From GCA-2401155 sp045047085 (GTDB lineage: Bacteria > Pseudomonadota > Alphaproteobacteria > Rhizobiales > Rhizobiaceae): 64,000 nucleotides of DNA. Where the stretch lies: assembly GCA_045047085.1 (NCBI GenBank), contig JASFYT010000010.1, positions 1 to 64,000 on the forward strand. Reading direction: 5' to 3'. The stretch's first letter is position 1. Every line of letters starts with the position of its first letter. Below are positions 14,604 through 22,395 of the stretch, in pieces. The notes beneath the pieces were generated by a model that worked only from the letters and a program-made list of their open reading frames with translations, was not told where the DNA came from and made no database searches. The translations under genes and the position numbers were made by a program.

Positions 14604-15263
14604 TTATTCAAATTCCAGAGTTGCGCGTGTCAATAAGTCGAAAAACTCCATTTGTTTACCAGGCGTTGCGACATCGAGCGCCACATGTTTTGCAACGAAT
14701 TCGTCACGAGCGATATCGCCGTCGGCCAACGCCATTATTGCCTCATAGGATGTTGTCATAATTACATCCGGATTTTCGGCCGCGCCTGCGCGTATTTGAA
14801 CATCATCGTCCCGCGCCGACATCCGAAATGCTTCCCCGTCGATCAACAAATTAGCTGTGAAATTGTGATCAGGACCAACGGCTCTTTTACATGCCGTTCC
14901 AAGCGAAACCGCGATGGTTCTGAAATTGCCGGGTTTTCGAATATTCGACGGGTGTGGCATCTGCCTGCCAAACCGTGCCAGTTCAAATAACAAATGATTG
15001 GTTTTCTCACCCAGATTGGTCAACGAATACAGCGACACGTCAAAATCTGATTGGCCTTTTTGTATGAGCCCGTCGGCTTCAAGTGCCTGTAGCCGATCTG
15101 ATAGTAAGTTCGAGGCGATGCCCGTGAGCCCTGTTTGCAAGTCTTTGAACCGCGCCGGTCCGGCGTGGAGGTCCCGCAAGATCAACAGTGTCCAACGGTC
15201 GCCGACATGATCCAGCGCACGTGAGATTGGGCAGAGCAGATTGTAGCTGCGTGAATGGGTCAT
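14604..15263 (-). CDS. HxlR-family regulator with C-terminal SCP2-like domain
   Basis: This 219-residue protein has an HxlR winged helix at residues about 8-95: 'CPISRALDHVGDRWTLLILR', 'GPARFKDLQTGLTGIASN', 'LLSDRLQALEADGLI'. The C-terminal 100 residues look like the sterol-carrier-like domain that some HxlR proteins add ('IRAGAAENPDVIMTTSYEAI'). HxlR proteins commonly sense reactive aldehydes, quinones or redox stress via cysteine; Cys11 in 'NLLCPIS' is in the usual place. It faces a DUF1330 gene across a 156-bp gap that holds an inverted repeat, which suggests control of that gene. Confidence 0.85.
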   Translation of the reverse strand: MTHSRSYNLLCPISRALDHVGDRWTLLILRDLHAGPARFKDLQTGLTGIASNLLSDRLQALEADGLIQKGQSDFDVSLYSLTNLGEKTNHLLFELARFGRQMPHPSNIRKPGNFRTIAVSLGTACKRAVGPDHNFTANLLIDGEAFRMSARDDDVQIRAGAAENPDVIMTTSYEAIMALADGDIARDEFVAKHVALDVATPGKQMEFFDLLTRATLEFE

Positions 15264-15283
15264 AGTTCCTCACAAAAAAACAC

Positions 15284-15322
15284 TTGATTTATTAAAGTTA
15301 TTGCTTTAAATAATAAAGTCAA
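15284..15322. promoter_or_regulatory. AT-rich inverted repeat, candidate HxlR operator
   Basis: TTGATTTATTAAAG is followed by TTATTG and then CTTTAAATAATAAAGTCAA, an imperfect palindrome (inner arms TTTATTAAAG / CTTTAAATAA). It lies just upstream of the HxlR start on one side and about 100 bp before the DUF1330 gene on the other. HxlR-family sites are usually palindromes of this size. Confidence 0.45.
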
Positions 15323-15419
15323 CGCGAAAGCATGAGAATAAAACACCAAAAACACCACCTCATTCTCAATCGCGTTATAACTGAAAAGCATTTTTACGCT
15401 AGTACGAAAGGAAATACCA

Positions 15420-15725
15420 ATGCCCGCTTATATGATGTCGCACGTGACAATAACCAACAAGGAGAAATTCGACAGCTACCTGACAAAAACGAAAGCTGTG
15501 GGTGGCAAATACGGCGGAAAGCCGGTGGTAGTCGGAACGCAACCCAAGATGCTGAATGGCAAAAATGACGGGCATCAGATGGTGTTTGTAATTGAGTTCC
15601 CGACGATGGAAAAACTCGACGAATGGCACAACTCAGACGACTACCAAGCGATAGTGTCCTTGCGAGATGAAGGATCGGATCAGCACATGGTGGCCTATGA
15701 AGGCAAGGTAATGTCGCCGTCATAG
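15420..15725 (+). CDS. DUF1330 family protein
   Basis: This 101-residue protein belongs to the DUF1330 group of small ferredoxin-like alpha/beta barrels. Diagnostic pieces are 'MPAYMMSHVTITNKEKFDSY' at the start, 'GGKYGGKPVVVG' near residue 27, and 'FPTMEKLDEWHNSDDYQA' near residue 61. The family has no firmly established function. The divergent HxlR gene with an intervening palindrome suggests it is made in response to a small stress compound. A second DUF-like dimeric barrel of the YCII type occurs at 21354. Confidence 0.85.
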   Translation: MPAYMMSHVTITNKEKFDSYLTKTKAVGGKYGGKPVVVGTQPKMLNGKNDGHQMVFVIEFPTMEKLDEWHNSDDYQAIVSLRDEGSDQHMVAYEGKVMSPS

Positions 15726-15929
15726 CGATCCAAGAGGGCGCCATGCAGATTGCTGTGTGACGCCTTCAAATCCCAAACTCCCTAATCCGCAATCTCAAAG
15801 TGCGAAAATGGGCGCGGGTGACAATTGTAGCGACGCAAGCGACATGGATACTCGCAACGAGTTGTCCGCCCGTACTGGGGACCGGCGTGTGACCGACTGA
15901 CTGTCCCCTGAATACGCGAGAAATTCACA

Positions 15930-16376
15930 ATGAAACCCCTGAATATGTTACCCCCACATTACTTTGCGACCTCCCTGATTTCGATGCTCACACTTGGCTA
16001 TTTTTTCGAGGAGCCTCTGCTACCAGATACGTGGCACCTCGTCGGCATCGCTCCGATCGTTTTGGGAGTGGTTTTTGCGAGTGTGGCAGCCCGGCAGTTC
16101 ACCAAAGCTAGGACCAACATCGTTCCACTGACGATATCCACCACGCTTGTAACCAACGGCATCTTCGCCGTCACACGCAATCCGATGTATGTGGGAATGG
16201 TGGTAATACTCATTGGAACTGCTCTGCTGCTGAACGACCTGTGGCCTTGGTTTGTGATCCCGCTGTTTTGGTTGGTGATTAGAATTGGATTCGTGCGGCA
16301 CGAAGAAACTCTGATGGAGCAGACTTTTGGAGAGCAATATGTGAAGTACAAGGCGCGCGTGAGACGCTGGCTATAG
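15930..16376 (+). CDS. Isoprenylcysteine carboxyl methyltransferase-like membrane protein
   Basis: This 148-residue protein has four membrane segments. The C-terminal half has the family signature: 'TNGIFAVTRNPMYVGMVVIL' (the RNPMY motif) and 'RHEETLMEQTFGEQYVKYKA', ending in 'RVRRWL'. These small enzymes use S-adenosylmethionine, bound by the 'RHEE' segment, and can methylate lipids, isoprenoid thiols or other membrane-associated groups; the bacterial substrate is rarely known. It stands alone between a 204-bp non-coding gap and the IS66-like remnant. Confidence 0.85.
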   Translation: MKPLNMLPPHYFATSLISMLTLGYFFEEPLLPDTWHLVGIAPIVLGVVFASVAARQFTKARTNIVPLTISTTLVTNGIFAVTRNPMYVGMVVILIGTALLLNDLWPWFVIPLFWLVIRIGFVRHEETLMEQTFGEQYVKYKARVRRWL

Positions 16377-16473
16377 GGTGATGACGAGAGAGTAACTTGG
16401 GCTTGCGTTGCCTTTCATCATGGTCACTACCATTAAGTAATAAGACTGCCCCATTGTTGTCTACATAACCCTT

Positions 16474-16560
16474 TTAATTCGTCACTTCTGCGATACGGCT
16501 GAGAACATCGGTGAGCCATGCTTTTTTTGGGGCTCGGCGCACGCTCACCTTGCTGTAGGT
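16474..16560 (-). pseudogene. IS66-like transposase C-terminal remnant (tentative)
   Basis: A short minus-strand frame ends 'KKAWLTDVLSRIAEV' then TN and stop. 'AWLTDVLSRIA' strongly resembles the C-terminal element of IS66 transposases. The frame cannot be followed far upstream and no inverted repeats are visible, so this would be a decayed fragment. A chance match in about 20 residues is possible. Confidence 0.35.
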
Positions 16561-16648
16561 CCGCTTTGCCGCCCTTGGGAGGGGCTGATTTAGCACTCTT
16601 GAGCGGCTCAACAAAAAGCGAATATGTGCTCGTGCGCCCCCTTACTCT

Positions 16649-17305
16649 TTATAAAAAATTCCAACCATAAAAAATGGTAATTCCGAGTGTATAAGCTGCA
16701 AGAATGAACACATTAACTGGATTACCAGAAAGCTTGGGAGTTTTGATCTGTGACACATTCAAAGCTGCAAGTCCCAAAGCACAAATACAGAGAATGACCG
16801 AAAAAATGCCCTCGTTGAACAACCCTTCAAACAAAAATATGAAAACCAAAAATATGCTATTATTGTCAATGGCTAATCCGGTGTATTTAGAACCATCGGC
16901 CAGGCCAAACGTACTAAAATAACTCAACCGGATAACACCGGTTACGAGCATTACGAGTGCTACGGGGAGAAAAACAGGGTCAAATTTCCCATAGCTCAAT
17001 ATTAAAATAGCTGGCGTGACACCGTAGCTCACGATGTCTATCAACAGGTCAAGTTGTCCCCCAAACTTACTGTCTGATCCTGTTCTCCCTTTCATTTTGC
17101 GCGCGATCAACCCATCAGCCCAATCAAATGCGACAGCCCAAATCATACCAATCATCGCCGCGGGATAAATTCCTAATATTATAAAATATATGGCGAGAAG
17201 AGTGCAACCAAGCCCTGCAAGTGAACAGAGATTGGGAATATCTATGATATAAGAGAGGATTGGTTTGGGTTGCAGATTTTGAGATTCTGATTTTTCAGTT
17301 GCCAT
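16649..17305 (-). CDS. CDP-alcohol phosphatidyltransferase, PssA-like
   Basis: This 218-residue membrane protein has the CDP-alcohol phosphotransferase signature: 'DWADGLIARKMKGRTG' followed by 'FGGQLDLLIDIVSYGVTPA' (DG..AR...G...D...D) at about residues 61-98. The last part, 'GVIRLSYFSTFG' and 'YTGLAIDNN', resembles phosphatidylserine synthase PssA. Such enzymes swap CMP from a CDP-lipid or CDP-alcohol for a hydroxyl acceptor. It is divergent from a cytidylyltransferase gene that could make a CDP-activated polar group, so a dedicated phospholipid or glycolipid headgroup is possible. It is AT-richer than the core genes. Confidence 0.82.
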   Translation of the reverse strand: MATEKSESQNLQPKPILSYIIDIPNLCSLAGLGCTLLAIYFIILGIYPAAMIGMIWAVAFDWADGLIARKMKGRTGSDSKFGGQLDLLIDIVSYGVTPAILILSYGKFDPVFLPVALVMLVTGVIRLSYFSTFGLADGSKYTGLAIDNNSIFLVFIFLFEGLFNEGIFSVILCICALGLAALNVSQIKTPKLSGNPVNVFILAAYTLGITIFYGWNFL

Positions 17306-17344
17306 GACAAGCCTTATAATTTAAATACTGATGGATACCCCTGC

Positions 17345-17396
17345 TAGATGACGGGTATAGTCTGCGCTTTTAGATGACGGGTATAGTCTGCGCTTT
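17345..17396. repeat. Perfect 26-bp tandem duplication
   Basis: A 26-bp unit (17345-17370) beginning TAGATGACGGG is repeated exactly at 17371-17396 with no spacer. It lies in the 265-bp region between two divergent genes, 40 bp before the phosphatidyltransferase start, so it may alter promoter spacing or duplicate a binding site. Perfect identity indicates a recent event. Confidence 0.8.
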
Positions 17397-17570
17397 GCCT
17401 TGAATGTTGCACGCTCGCGGCTTTTAGAAATATTTTTCTGTTACAGACTTTTTGCAAACCTGTAGCCTCTCCAACTCAACAGTCGGGGATTTTGAGCTAT
17501 TTGTACGTTGGCGAAGACAGACACACCCAATAGCATCACGAACGAGCATGATAAAGGATAAATTTATAAA

Positions 17571-18023
17571 ATGATTGTCTATACAGTTGGTACGTTTGAC
17601 TTGTTACATGTTGGCCATCTTGCCTTGCTAAACCGCTGCAAATCACTGGGCAATGTTGTTGCCGTTGGTGTCGCCTCGGACGAAGTTGTAAATCGCTATA
17701 AACCAAACGTCCCTATTGTCCCTTTGAACCAGCGCATGGAGATGTTGGAAGCATTGGATTGTGTCGATATCGTACGCCCATATTATGAACTTGAATATGT
17801 CTCTGCGTGCAAAGAATTGAATGTCGATATTTTTGTAATAGGAGAAGATTGGGGGCGTAAGCCGCACAATTTGAATGTAGAATCTTACTTAAAAAAATCA
17901 GGAAAACAGATTGTTCAAGTTCGTTATAATCCTCGAACATCATCTACAAAAATTAAACAGACGGTCATTACCCAATACAAAACAAAACTGGCCAGTCCTG
18001 AAATTGAATTGCTTGCCTCCTGA
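17571..18023 (+). CDS. Cytidylyltransferase-like protein (glycerol-3-phosphate cytidylyltransferase type)
   Basis: This 150-residue protein has the nucleotidyltransferase signature 'TVGTFDLLHVGHLALL' (HxGH) at residues 5-20 and the closing 'PRTSSTKIK' near residue 122, the two motifs that bind CTP in TagD-like enzymes. It also has 'GVASDEVVNRYKPNVPIVP' and 'VIGEDWGRK'. It should join CMP to a phosphorylated alcohol such as glycerol 3-phosphate, ethanolamine phosphate or a sugar phosphate; the substrate is not decided by sequence. An AAAGGA ribosome-binding site precedes ATG 17571. Its divergent neighbour is a CDP-alcohol phosphotransferase, a natural partner. Confidence 0.85.
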   Translation: MIVYTVGTFDLLHVGHLALLNRCKSLGNVVAVGVASDEVVNRYKPNVPIVPLNQRMEMLEALDCVDIVRPYYELEYVSACKELNVDIFVIGEDWGRKPHNLNVESYLKKSGKQIVQVRYNPRTSSTKIKQTVITQYKTKLASPEIELLAS

Positions 18024-18102
18024 CGGACGGCTTTATCTTACCCCATGAGTGAAAATACTAAATTTTAACCGCTGAATATGCGGTTTGCTTTGGTGTAGAT
18101 TA

Positions 18103-19275
18103 TCAAGCCGATTTGGCAATGCCGTGGAGCGCCATAACTAGGCGCTCCAATTCTTCGCTGGTGTTGTAATAATGGGGTGCTGCCCGCAGGACTGTAGGGA
18201 GGTTTCTTGTCTCTGCGTCAAGGCGGGTGCTTTCGGGATCGGAGGCGCTGATGTTGATCTTTTGGAGACGCAATTTTGCGACCGTATCGCGTGGGTCTAG
18301 ATTTTCGATTGTGAAGCTGACGATAGCGCATTGTTCTGAGCCGATATCGCATAGCTGTGTGCCCGGTATTTCACCGAGGCGTTCGCGAAGTTTGTCGGCC
18401 AGTCCCCATGCTCTGACTTGTATAGCTTCCAGACCAATAGACATTGCATAATTTGCAGCAACTCCAAGCCCTGCCCTTAAGGCGTAGGAATTTTCCCAAT
18501 TCTCAAATCGTCTTGCATCATTGCGCAATTCGTATCGATTGGTGGCGACCCACGGTGCTGCGAAATGGTCGATCATTACCGGCTCCAGTGTTTCGATGAG
18601 ATTTTTCCGAATAAAGAGAAACCCGGTGCCTCTGGGGCCGCGCAGGAACTTTCGGCCTGTTGCAGATAGAAAATCACAATTAAGCTCGGTCACATCAACG
18701 GGCATTTGCCCGACGGCCTGACAGGCATCGAGGAGATAGGTAATATCGTGCTGTTTCGCGATTTTTCCAACGGCTGCCGCCGGGTTGACCAACCCACCAT
18801 TTGTCGGCACCCATGTGATGGCGATGAGTGCCACGCGCTCATCAATCATGGCTTCCATCGCGGCAAGATCGATGGCACCTGTTTCGTCATTGGGGATGAC
18901 ATCAATGACAATACCATCCCGTTTAGCGCGTTGGAGAAATGCCACATAATTGGCCGCATATTCTGCCTCGCAAGTTAGGATTCTATCGCCGGGTTTGAAG
19001 GGCAGGGCGTAAAAGGCCTGACACCATGCCGCCGTGGCGTTTTCAAGCAATGCGATTTCTTTGGGCTCTGCACCGATCAGGTTTGCCACCGACTGATAAA
19101 CTGAATCAAGTTGCTCAGCCTTTTCGTATTGGGCTTCATAACCACCAATGTTTGCCTCCAATGTGGTATGGTCAATTATTGCATCAAACACCGGCTGTGG
19201 CATCAATGCTGATCCTGACGCGAGAAGATGTGTGCAGTGAGAAACACCCGGAGTTTCTATTCTGATTTTTTCCAT
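18103..19275 (-). CDS. Class V aminotransferase fold PLP enzyme (cysteine desulfurase / epimerase-like)
   Basis: This roughly 390-residue protein has the class V fold-type I layout: 'HLLASGSALMPQPVFDAIID' at the start, 'ALLENATAAWCQAFYAL', 'YLLDACQAVGQMPVDV', and the cofactor lysine in 'LSATGRKFLRGPRGTGF' (about K209). It resembles cysteine desulfurase and isopenicillin N epimerase relatives; the catalytic cysteine loop of NifS/IscS is not evident. The ATG at 19275 fits the alignment-like start 'MEKIRIETPG'; a GTG at 19287 with a GGAG site or a TTG at 19302 are alternatives. It follows a TauE-type exporter on the same strand, suggesting a sulfur-compound link. Confidence 0.8.
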   Translation of the reverse strand: MEKIRIETPGVSHCTHLLASGSALMPQPVFDAIIDHTTLEANIGGYEAQYEKAEQLDSVYQSVANLIGAEPKEIALLENATAAWCQAFYALPFKPGDRILTCEAEYAANYVAFLQRAKRDGIVIDVIPNDETGAIDLAAMEAMIDERVALIAITWVPTNGGLVNPAAAVGKIAKQHDITYLLDACQAVGQMPVDVTELNCDFLSATGRKFLRGPRGTGFLFIRKNLIETLEPVMIDHFAAPWVATNRYELRNDARRFENWENSYALRAGLGVAANYAMSIGLEAIQVRAWGLADKLRERLGEIPGTQLCDIGSEQCAIVSFTIENLDPRDTVAKLRLQKINISASDPESTRLDAETRNLPTVLRAAPHYYNTSEELERLVMALHGIAKSA

Positions 19276-19320
19276 GTCCAAGCTCACGAGTATGTTCTCC
19301 AATTGATGTTTGTTTTATCG

Positions 19321-20070
19321 TTAGTCAAACAACGGCATCGAAACAATTGCTGCCATCAAAATAAGCGTAAACGCCACCCGGCGATAGGTTGTTTCGCTGG
19401 CTTTGCCGAATAATTTTGCGCCTATCATCAAGCCTATAAAATAGATCGGGGATGCGATCAGGCCTTTTAGAACGCCTTCCCATGTAATGATTGAGGCGAC
19501 GTAATATCCGACAATGCTGAGGAGTTCTGAAATGGCAAACAGGATGATTAGATTGGCGCGAACTATGCCGGTACCCGTTCTGGCGGTCATCCAGTAAATA
19601 ATCGGAGGCGGGCCAGAAAGGCCGGATACACCGCCCAAAAATCCACTCATTCCGCCGACCATTGCGGAAATTCTATAGGTGCGGGGGCCTGTATATTGCC
19701 AGCCGGACCACAGGATTGTAACGGCGGTAAGAATAACCAATGAGAAGAACCAGCGCAAAGTTATGGTGTCACCATATTTTAAGAAAAGGATACCCGCAGG
19801 CATCAACAGCATGACGCCGACGGCCATGGGTAAGACTTCGCGCCAAACGACTTTTTTTAGAGCGGGTATGATGAGTGGGATGGTGGGGAATGTGTCTATT
19901 ACCAGCAGGATGACCAGGGCCAGTTTTGGTGTGAAAAGTGCTGATCCGATTGGCCCCATAATCATGCCTGTGCCGAAGCCTGCAAAGCCGCGCACAATGC
20001 CTGCGATGAAGACTGCTACCAGCAAAAGCTGGAAGGTCGGATTTTCCAATTGAGTGAGAACGATTTCCAT
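19321..20070 (-). CDS. TauE/SafE (TSUP) family membrane exporter
   Basis: This 249-residue protein has about eight membrane segments. Typical TSUP motifs are 'GIVRGFAGFGTGMIMGPI' near residue 24 and 'GGMSGFLGGVSGLSGPPPII' near residue 139, a pair of similar half-repeats. The family moves sulfite, sulfoacetate or other small organosulfur anions across the inner membrane. It is upstream of a PLP enzyme with a 45-bp gap and probably in one transcript. The substrate is an inference from the family. Confidence 0.88.
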   Translation of the reverse strand: MEIVLTQLENPTFQLLLVAVFIAGIVRGFAGFGTGMIMGPIGSALFTPKLALVILLVIDTFPTIPLIIPALKKVVWREVLPMAVGVMLLMPAGILFLKYGDTITLRWFFSLVILTAVTILWSGWQYTGPRTYRISAMVGGMSGFLGGVSGLSGPPPIIYWMTARTGTGIVRANLIILFAISELLSIVGYYVASIITWEGVLKGLIASPIYFIGLMIGAKLFGKASETTYRRVAFTLILMAAIVSMPLFD

Positions 20071-20096
20071 AATTCCGTCTTAGACGGTAAATGGGT

Positions 20097-21344
20097 TTAA
20101 TGCAGCAATTTGTTCAACCGACTTTTTAGAAACGTTTTTTCGGGTTGGTTTTCTGAAAGTTCAATGGCGCTTTTATAGGCCGTGATTGCAGCAGCTCTAT
20201 TGTCGTTGCGGTTATGCAGATCGGCCATTGTGGCGTGATAGGGTTGGTATGTTTGCAAGGCTTCGGCAAGGTTGTGCATGGTGATCCACTGCAAAGCTTC
20301 TGACACAGAATTTGCGTAGGAAATAGCCATTGCCTGATTGAGACGGATGATTGGAGAGGATTGCAGACGAAAGAGTTCTTCATATAAGAGGACTATTTGA
20401 CGCCAATCGGTTTCGCCGTGGCTTTCAGCTTCGGAGTGAACGGCGCTGATTGCGGCCTGAAGCTGGTAGGGGCCGAGGGCATTTGATGTTAGAGCTTGTT
20501 TGACGAGTGTTGTTCCCTCAATGATAAGTTCTTGCGACCATGCCTTGCGGTTTTGTTTTTTAAGCGGGATGAACTCATTTTCATACCGTGTTTTGCTACG
20601 GGAGTGGTGTAAGAGCATTAGGGCAAGCAGGCCCATAATCTCCGGTTCATCGGGCAAAAGTCCACCGATTGCACGAGTGAGGCGAATGGCTTCTTCGCAG
20701 AGATCAAAACGGATGAGGTCTTCGCCAGTGCTGGCGGAATAGCCCTCGTTGAAAATGAGATAAAGCACGGAGAGGACCGAACTTAGCCGGTCATCCCAAA
20801 ATTCAGGTTCTGGGATTTCATAAGCAATGGCTGCGTCTTTGATTTTGCGTTTGGCGCGCACCAGACGTTGGGCCATGGTTTTTTCTTTGTCGAGGAAAGA
20901 GGCTGCGATTTCGTCGGTTGTCAGGCCGCCCAAGGTACGAAGGGTGAGGGCCACGCGGCTCTTTTCATCCAGTGCCGGGTGACAGCAGGTGAAAATCATG
21001 CGCAGGCGTTCGTCGGGAATCGCTTCGTCAATCATATCTGTATCTGCCGTTTCTTCATGCTCCATTAACAAGGCATATTCGGGTTGTTTGCGTTCAAAAT
21101 TTTTGTGGCGGCGAATGCGGTCGATTGCCTTTCGGCGTGCGGTTTGTAAGAGCCATGCGATGGGTATCTTTGGGATGCCGCGTTCAGGCCAGTGTTGCAG
21201 GGCTGCTTCGACCGCGTCCTGCAAACTGTCTTCGGCCAGCTGGAAATCGCGTAAATGCTTCACCAGCACAGCGAGTATCCGCCCCCAATCCTCTCGCACA
21301 ATATGCTCGATTGCCTGTTTGGTATGGATTGGGGGCGAAGTCAT
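20097..21344 (-). CDS. ECF42-type RNA polymerase sigma factor
   Basis: This 415-residue protein is much longer than ordinary ECF sigma factors. Residues about 12-175 form sigma-2 and sigma-4 ('DWGRILAVLVKHLRDFQLAE', 'DSLQDAVEAALQHWPE', 'TLRTLGGLTTDEIAASFL'), and the rest is the ECF42-specific C-terminal extension with TPR-like helices ('FNEGYSASTGEDLIRFDLCE'). ECF42 factors have no classical anti-sigma factor and are paired with DGPF proteins. Here the DGPF gene lies 9 bp upstream on the same strand, and a TGTCGA/CGTC promoter precedes that gene. Confidence 0.92.
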   Translation of the reverse strand: MTSPPIHTKQAIEHIVREDWGRILAVLVKHLRDFQLAEDSLQDAVEAALQHWPERGIPKIPIAWLLQTARRKAIDRIRRHKNFERKQPEYALLMEHEETADTDMIDEAIPDERLRMIFTCCHPALDEKSRVALTLRTLGGLTTDEIAASFLDKEKTMAQRLVRAKRKIKDAAIAYEIPEPEFWDDRLSSVLSVLYLIFNEGYSASTGEDLIRFDLCEEAIRLTRAIGGLLPDEPEIMGLLALMLLHHSRSKTRYENEFIPLKKQNRKAWSQELIIEGTTLVKQALTSNALGPYQLQAAISAVHSEAESHGETDWRQIVLLYEELFRLQSSPIIRLNQAMAISYANSVSEALQWITMHNLAEALQTYQPYHATMADLHNRNDNRAAAITAYKSAIELSENQPEKTFLKSRLNKLLH

Positions 21345-21353
21345 TAATCGGTT

Positions 21354-21704
21354 TTATTCAAAAACCATCAGAGGCCGAACTTCAATGCTGCCATAATCAA
21401 CTGTAGGGATCATTGCTGCATATTTTAGTGCTTCGTCGAGATTGGCGCATTCGAAAAGATAATAACCGCCGAGTTGTTCCTTGGTTTCTGCAAACGGGCC
21501 GTCGGTCATTCCCAGTTTGCCATCGCGGTGGCGAAGAGTTGTGGCGGTTTCGGTTCCCTGCAGTGCATCTCCGGCGAGAAATACGCCATCTGCCTTAAAT
21601 TTTTCAGTGGCAGCCTGATAAGCGCCCATGAAAGGGCCGAATTCCGGAGTGCCAGGTTGTGGGCCTGTGCCTGCTGCGGAATAGATTAGGGCGAGATATT
21701 GCAT
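21354..21704 (-). CDS. DGPF/YCII-family partner protein of the ECF42 sigma factor
   Basis: This 116-residue protein is of the YCII-related DGPF group. It starts 'MQYLALIYSAAG' and carries the name-giving motif in 'MTDGPFAETKEQLGGYYL' at about residues 65-82, ending 'GSIEVRPLMVF'. DGPF genes are the hallmark target of ECF42 sigma factors; their biochemical role is not settled. A GGAG ribosome-binding site precedes ATG 21704. The sigma gene follows 9 bp later, so the pair is co-transcribed and may be autoregulated. Confidence 0.9.
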   Translation of the reverse strand: MQYLALIYSAAGTGPQPGTPEFGPFMGAYQAATEKFKADGVFLAGDALQGTETATTLRHRDGKLGMTDGPFAETKEQLGGYYLFECANLDEALKYAAMIPTVDYGSIEVRPLMVFE

Positions 21705-21758
21705 ATTTGTTCTCCAAATTGAGTTTTAATGGCAAACCTTGATGGCTTGTACTCTAGT

Positions 21759-21785
21759 GACGTTTGAGGGTTGACCATTTCGACA
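21759..21785 (-). promoter_or_regulatory. Candidate ECF42-dependent promoter
   Basis: On the minus strand TGTCGA (21785-21780) is followed after 17 bp by CGTC (21762-21759). TGTCGA at -35 and CGA/TC at -10 is the motif reported for ECF42 sigma factors. The -10 lies about 55 bp before the DGPF start codon, giving a leader of normal length. This predicts autoregulation of the DGPF-sigma pair. Confidence 0.6.
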
Positions 21786-21885
21786 AAGTAGTAATTATTT
21801 TTGAAATCTAACTCGACCCTCGCAAATGTTTCTGTTTTGTTCACATAATCATGGAAATGATTGGATGGGAAGAGTAGGATAAATT

Positions 21886-22395
21886 ATGAGTGAAACGATT
21901 CGCATTATCGGCATTGATCCGGGGCTTCAGCGCATGGGTTGGGGGATTATTGAATCTTGCGGAAACAGGCTGACATTTGTTGGTTCCGGGACTTTGCGTT
22001 CTGATGCCAAAGCCGCGCTGGCTCTGCGGCTTTGCCAGTTGCATGACGGGCTTGAAGCGGTGATCCATTCGCATATGCCTCACGAGGCGGCGGTGGAGGA
22101 GACCTTTGTTAATACCAATGCAGCAGCGACTTTGAAACTTGGGCAGGCGCGGGGTGTGGCGCTTTTGGTGCCAGCTCGCGCAGGGCTCGTAATTGGCGAA
22201 TATGCGCCTAATACGGTGAAAAAATCAGTGATTGGTGTGGGGCATGGTGATAAAAAGCAGATCAAGATGATGGTTGATATGCTGTTGCCGAAATCGACTT
22301 ATGACAGCGATGATGCTGCCGATGCACTGGCAATTGCGATATGTCATGCGCACCATCGGGCGCAACGTAATTTAAAAATAGCGGCGACTTTTTGA
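21886..22395 (+). CDS. ruvC: Holliday junction resolvase RuvC
   Basis: This 169-residue endonuclease cuts Holliday junctions with RuvAB. The catalytic acidic residues are in place: Asp11 in 'IIGIDPGLQRMGWGI', the glutamate in 'AAVEETFVNTNA', and the C-terminal 'DSDDAADALAIAICHAHH'. It starts the ruvC-DUF3445-ruvA-ruvB-ybgC run and is translationally coupled to the next gene (TTGA overlap). Length is normal. Confidence 0.97.
   Translation: MSETIRIIGIDPGLQRMGWGIIESCGNRLTFVGSGTLRSDAKAALALRLCQLHDGLEAVIHSHMPHEAAVEETFVNTNAAATLKLGQARGVALLVPARAGLVIGEYAPNTVKKSVIGVGHGDKKQIKMMVDMLLPKSTYDSDDAADALAIAICHAHHRAQRNLKIAATF

Noticed and set aside
14445..14761. Three overlapping short plus-strand frames
   Set aside because: They run antisense into the HxlR gene and have no motif or start site.
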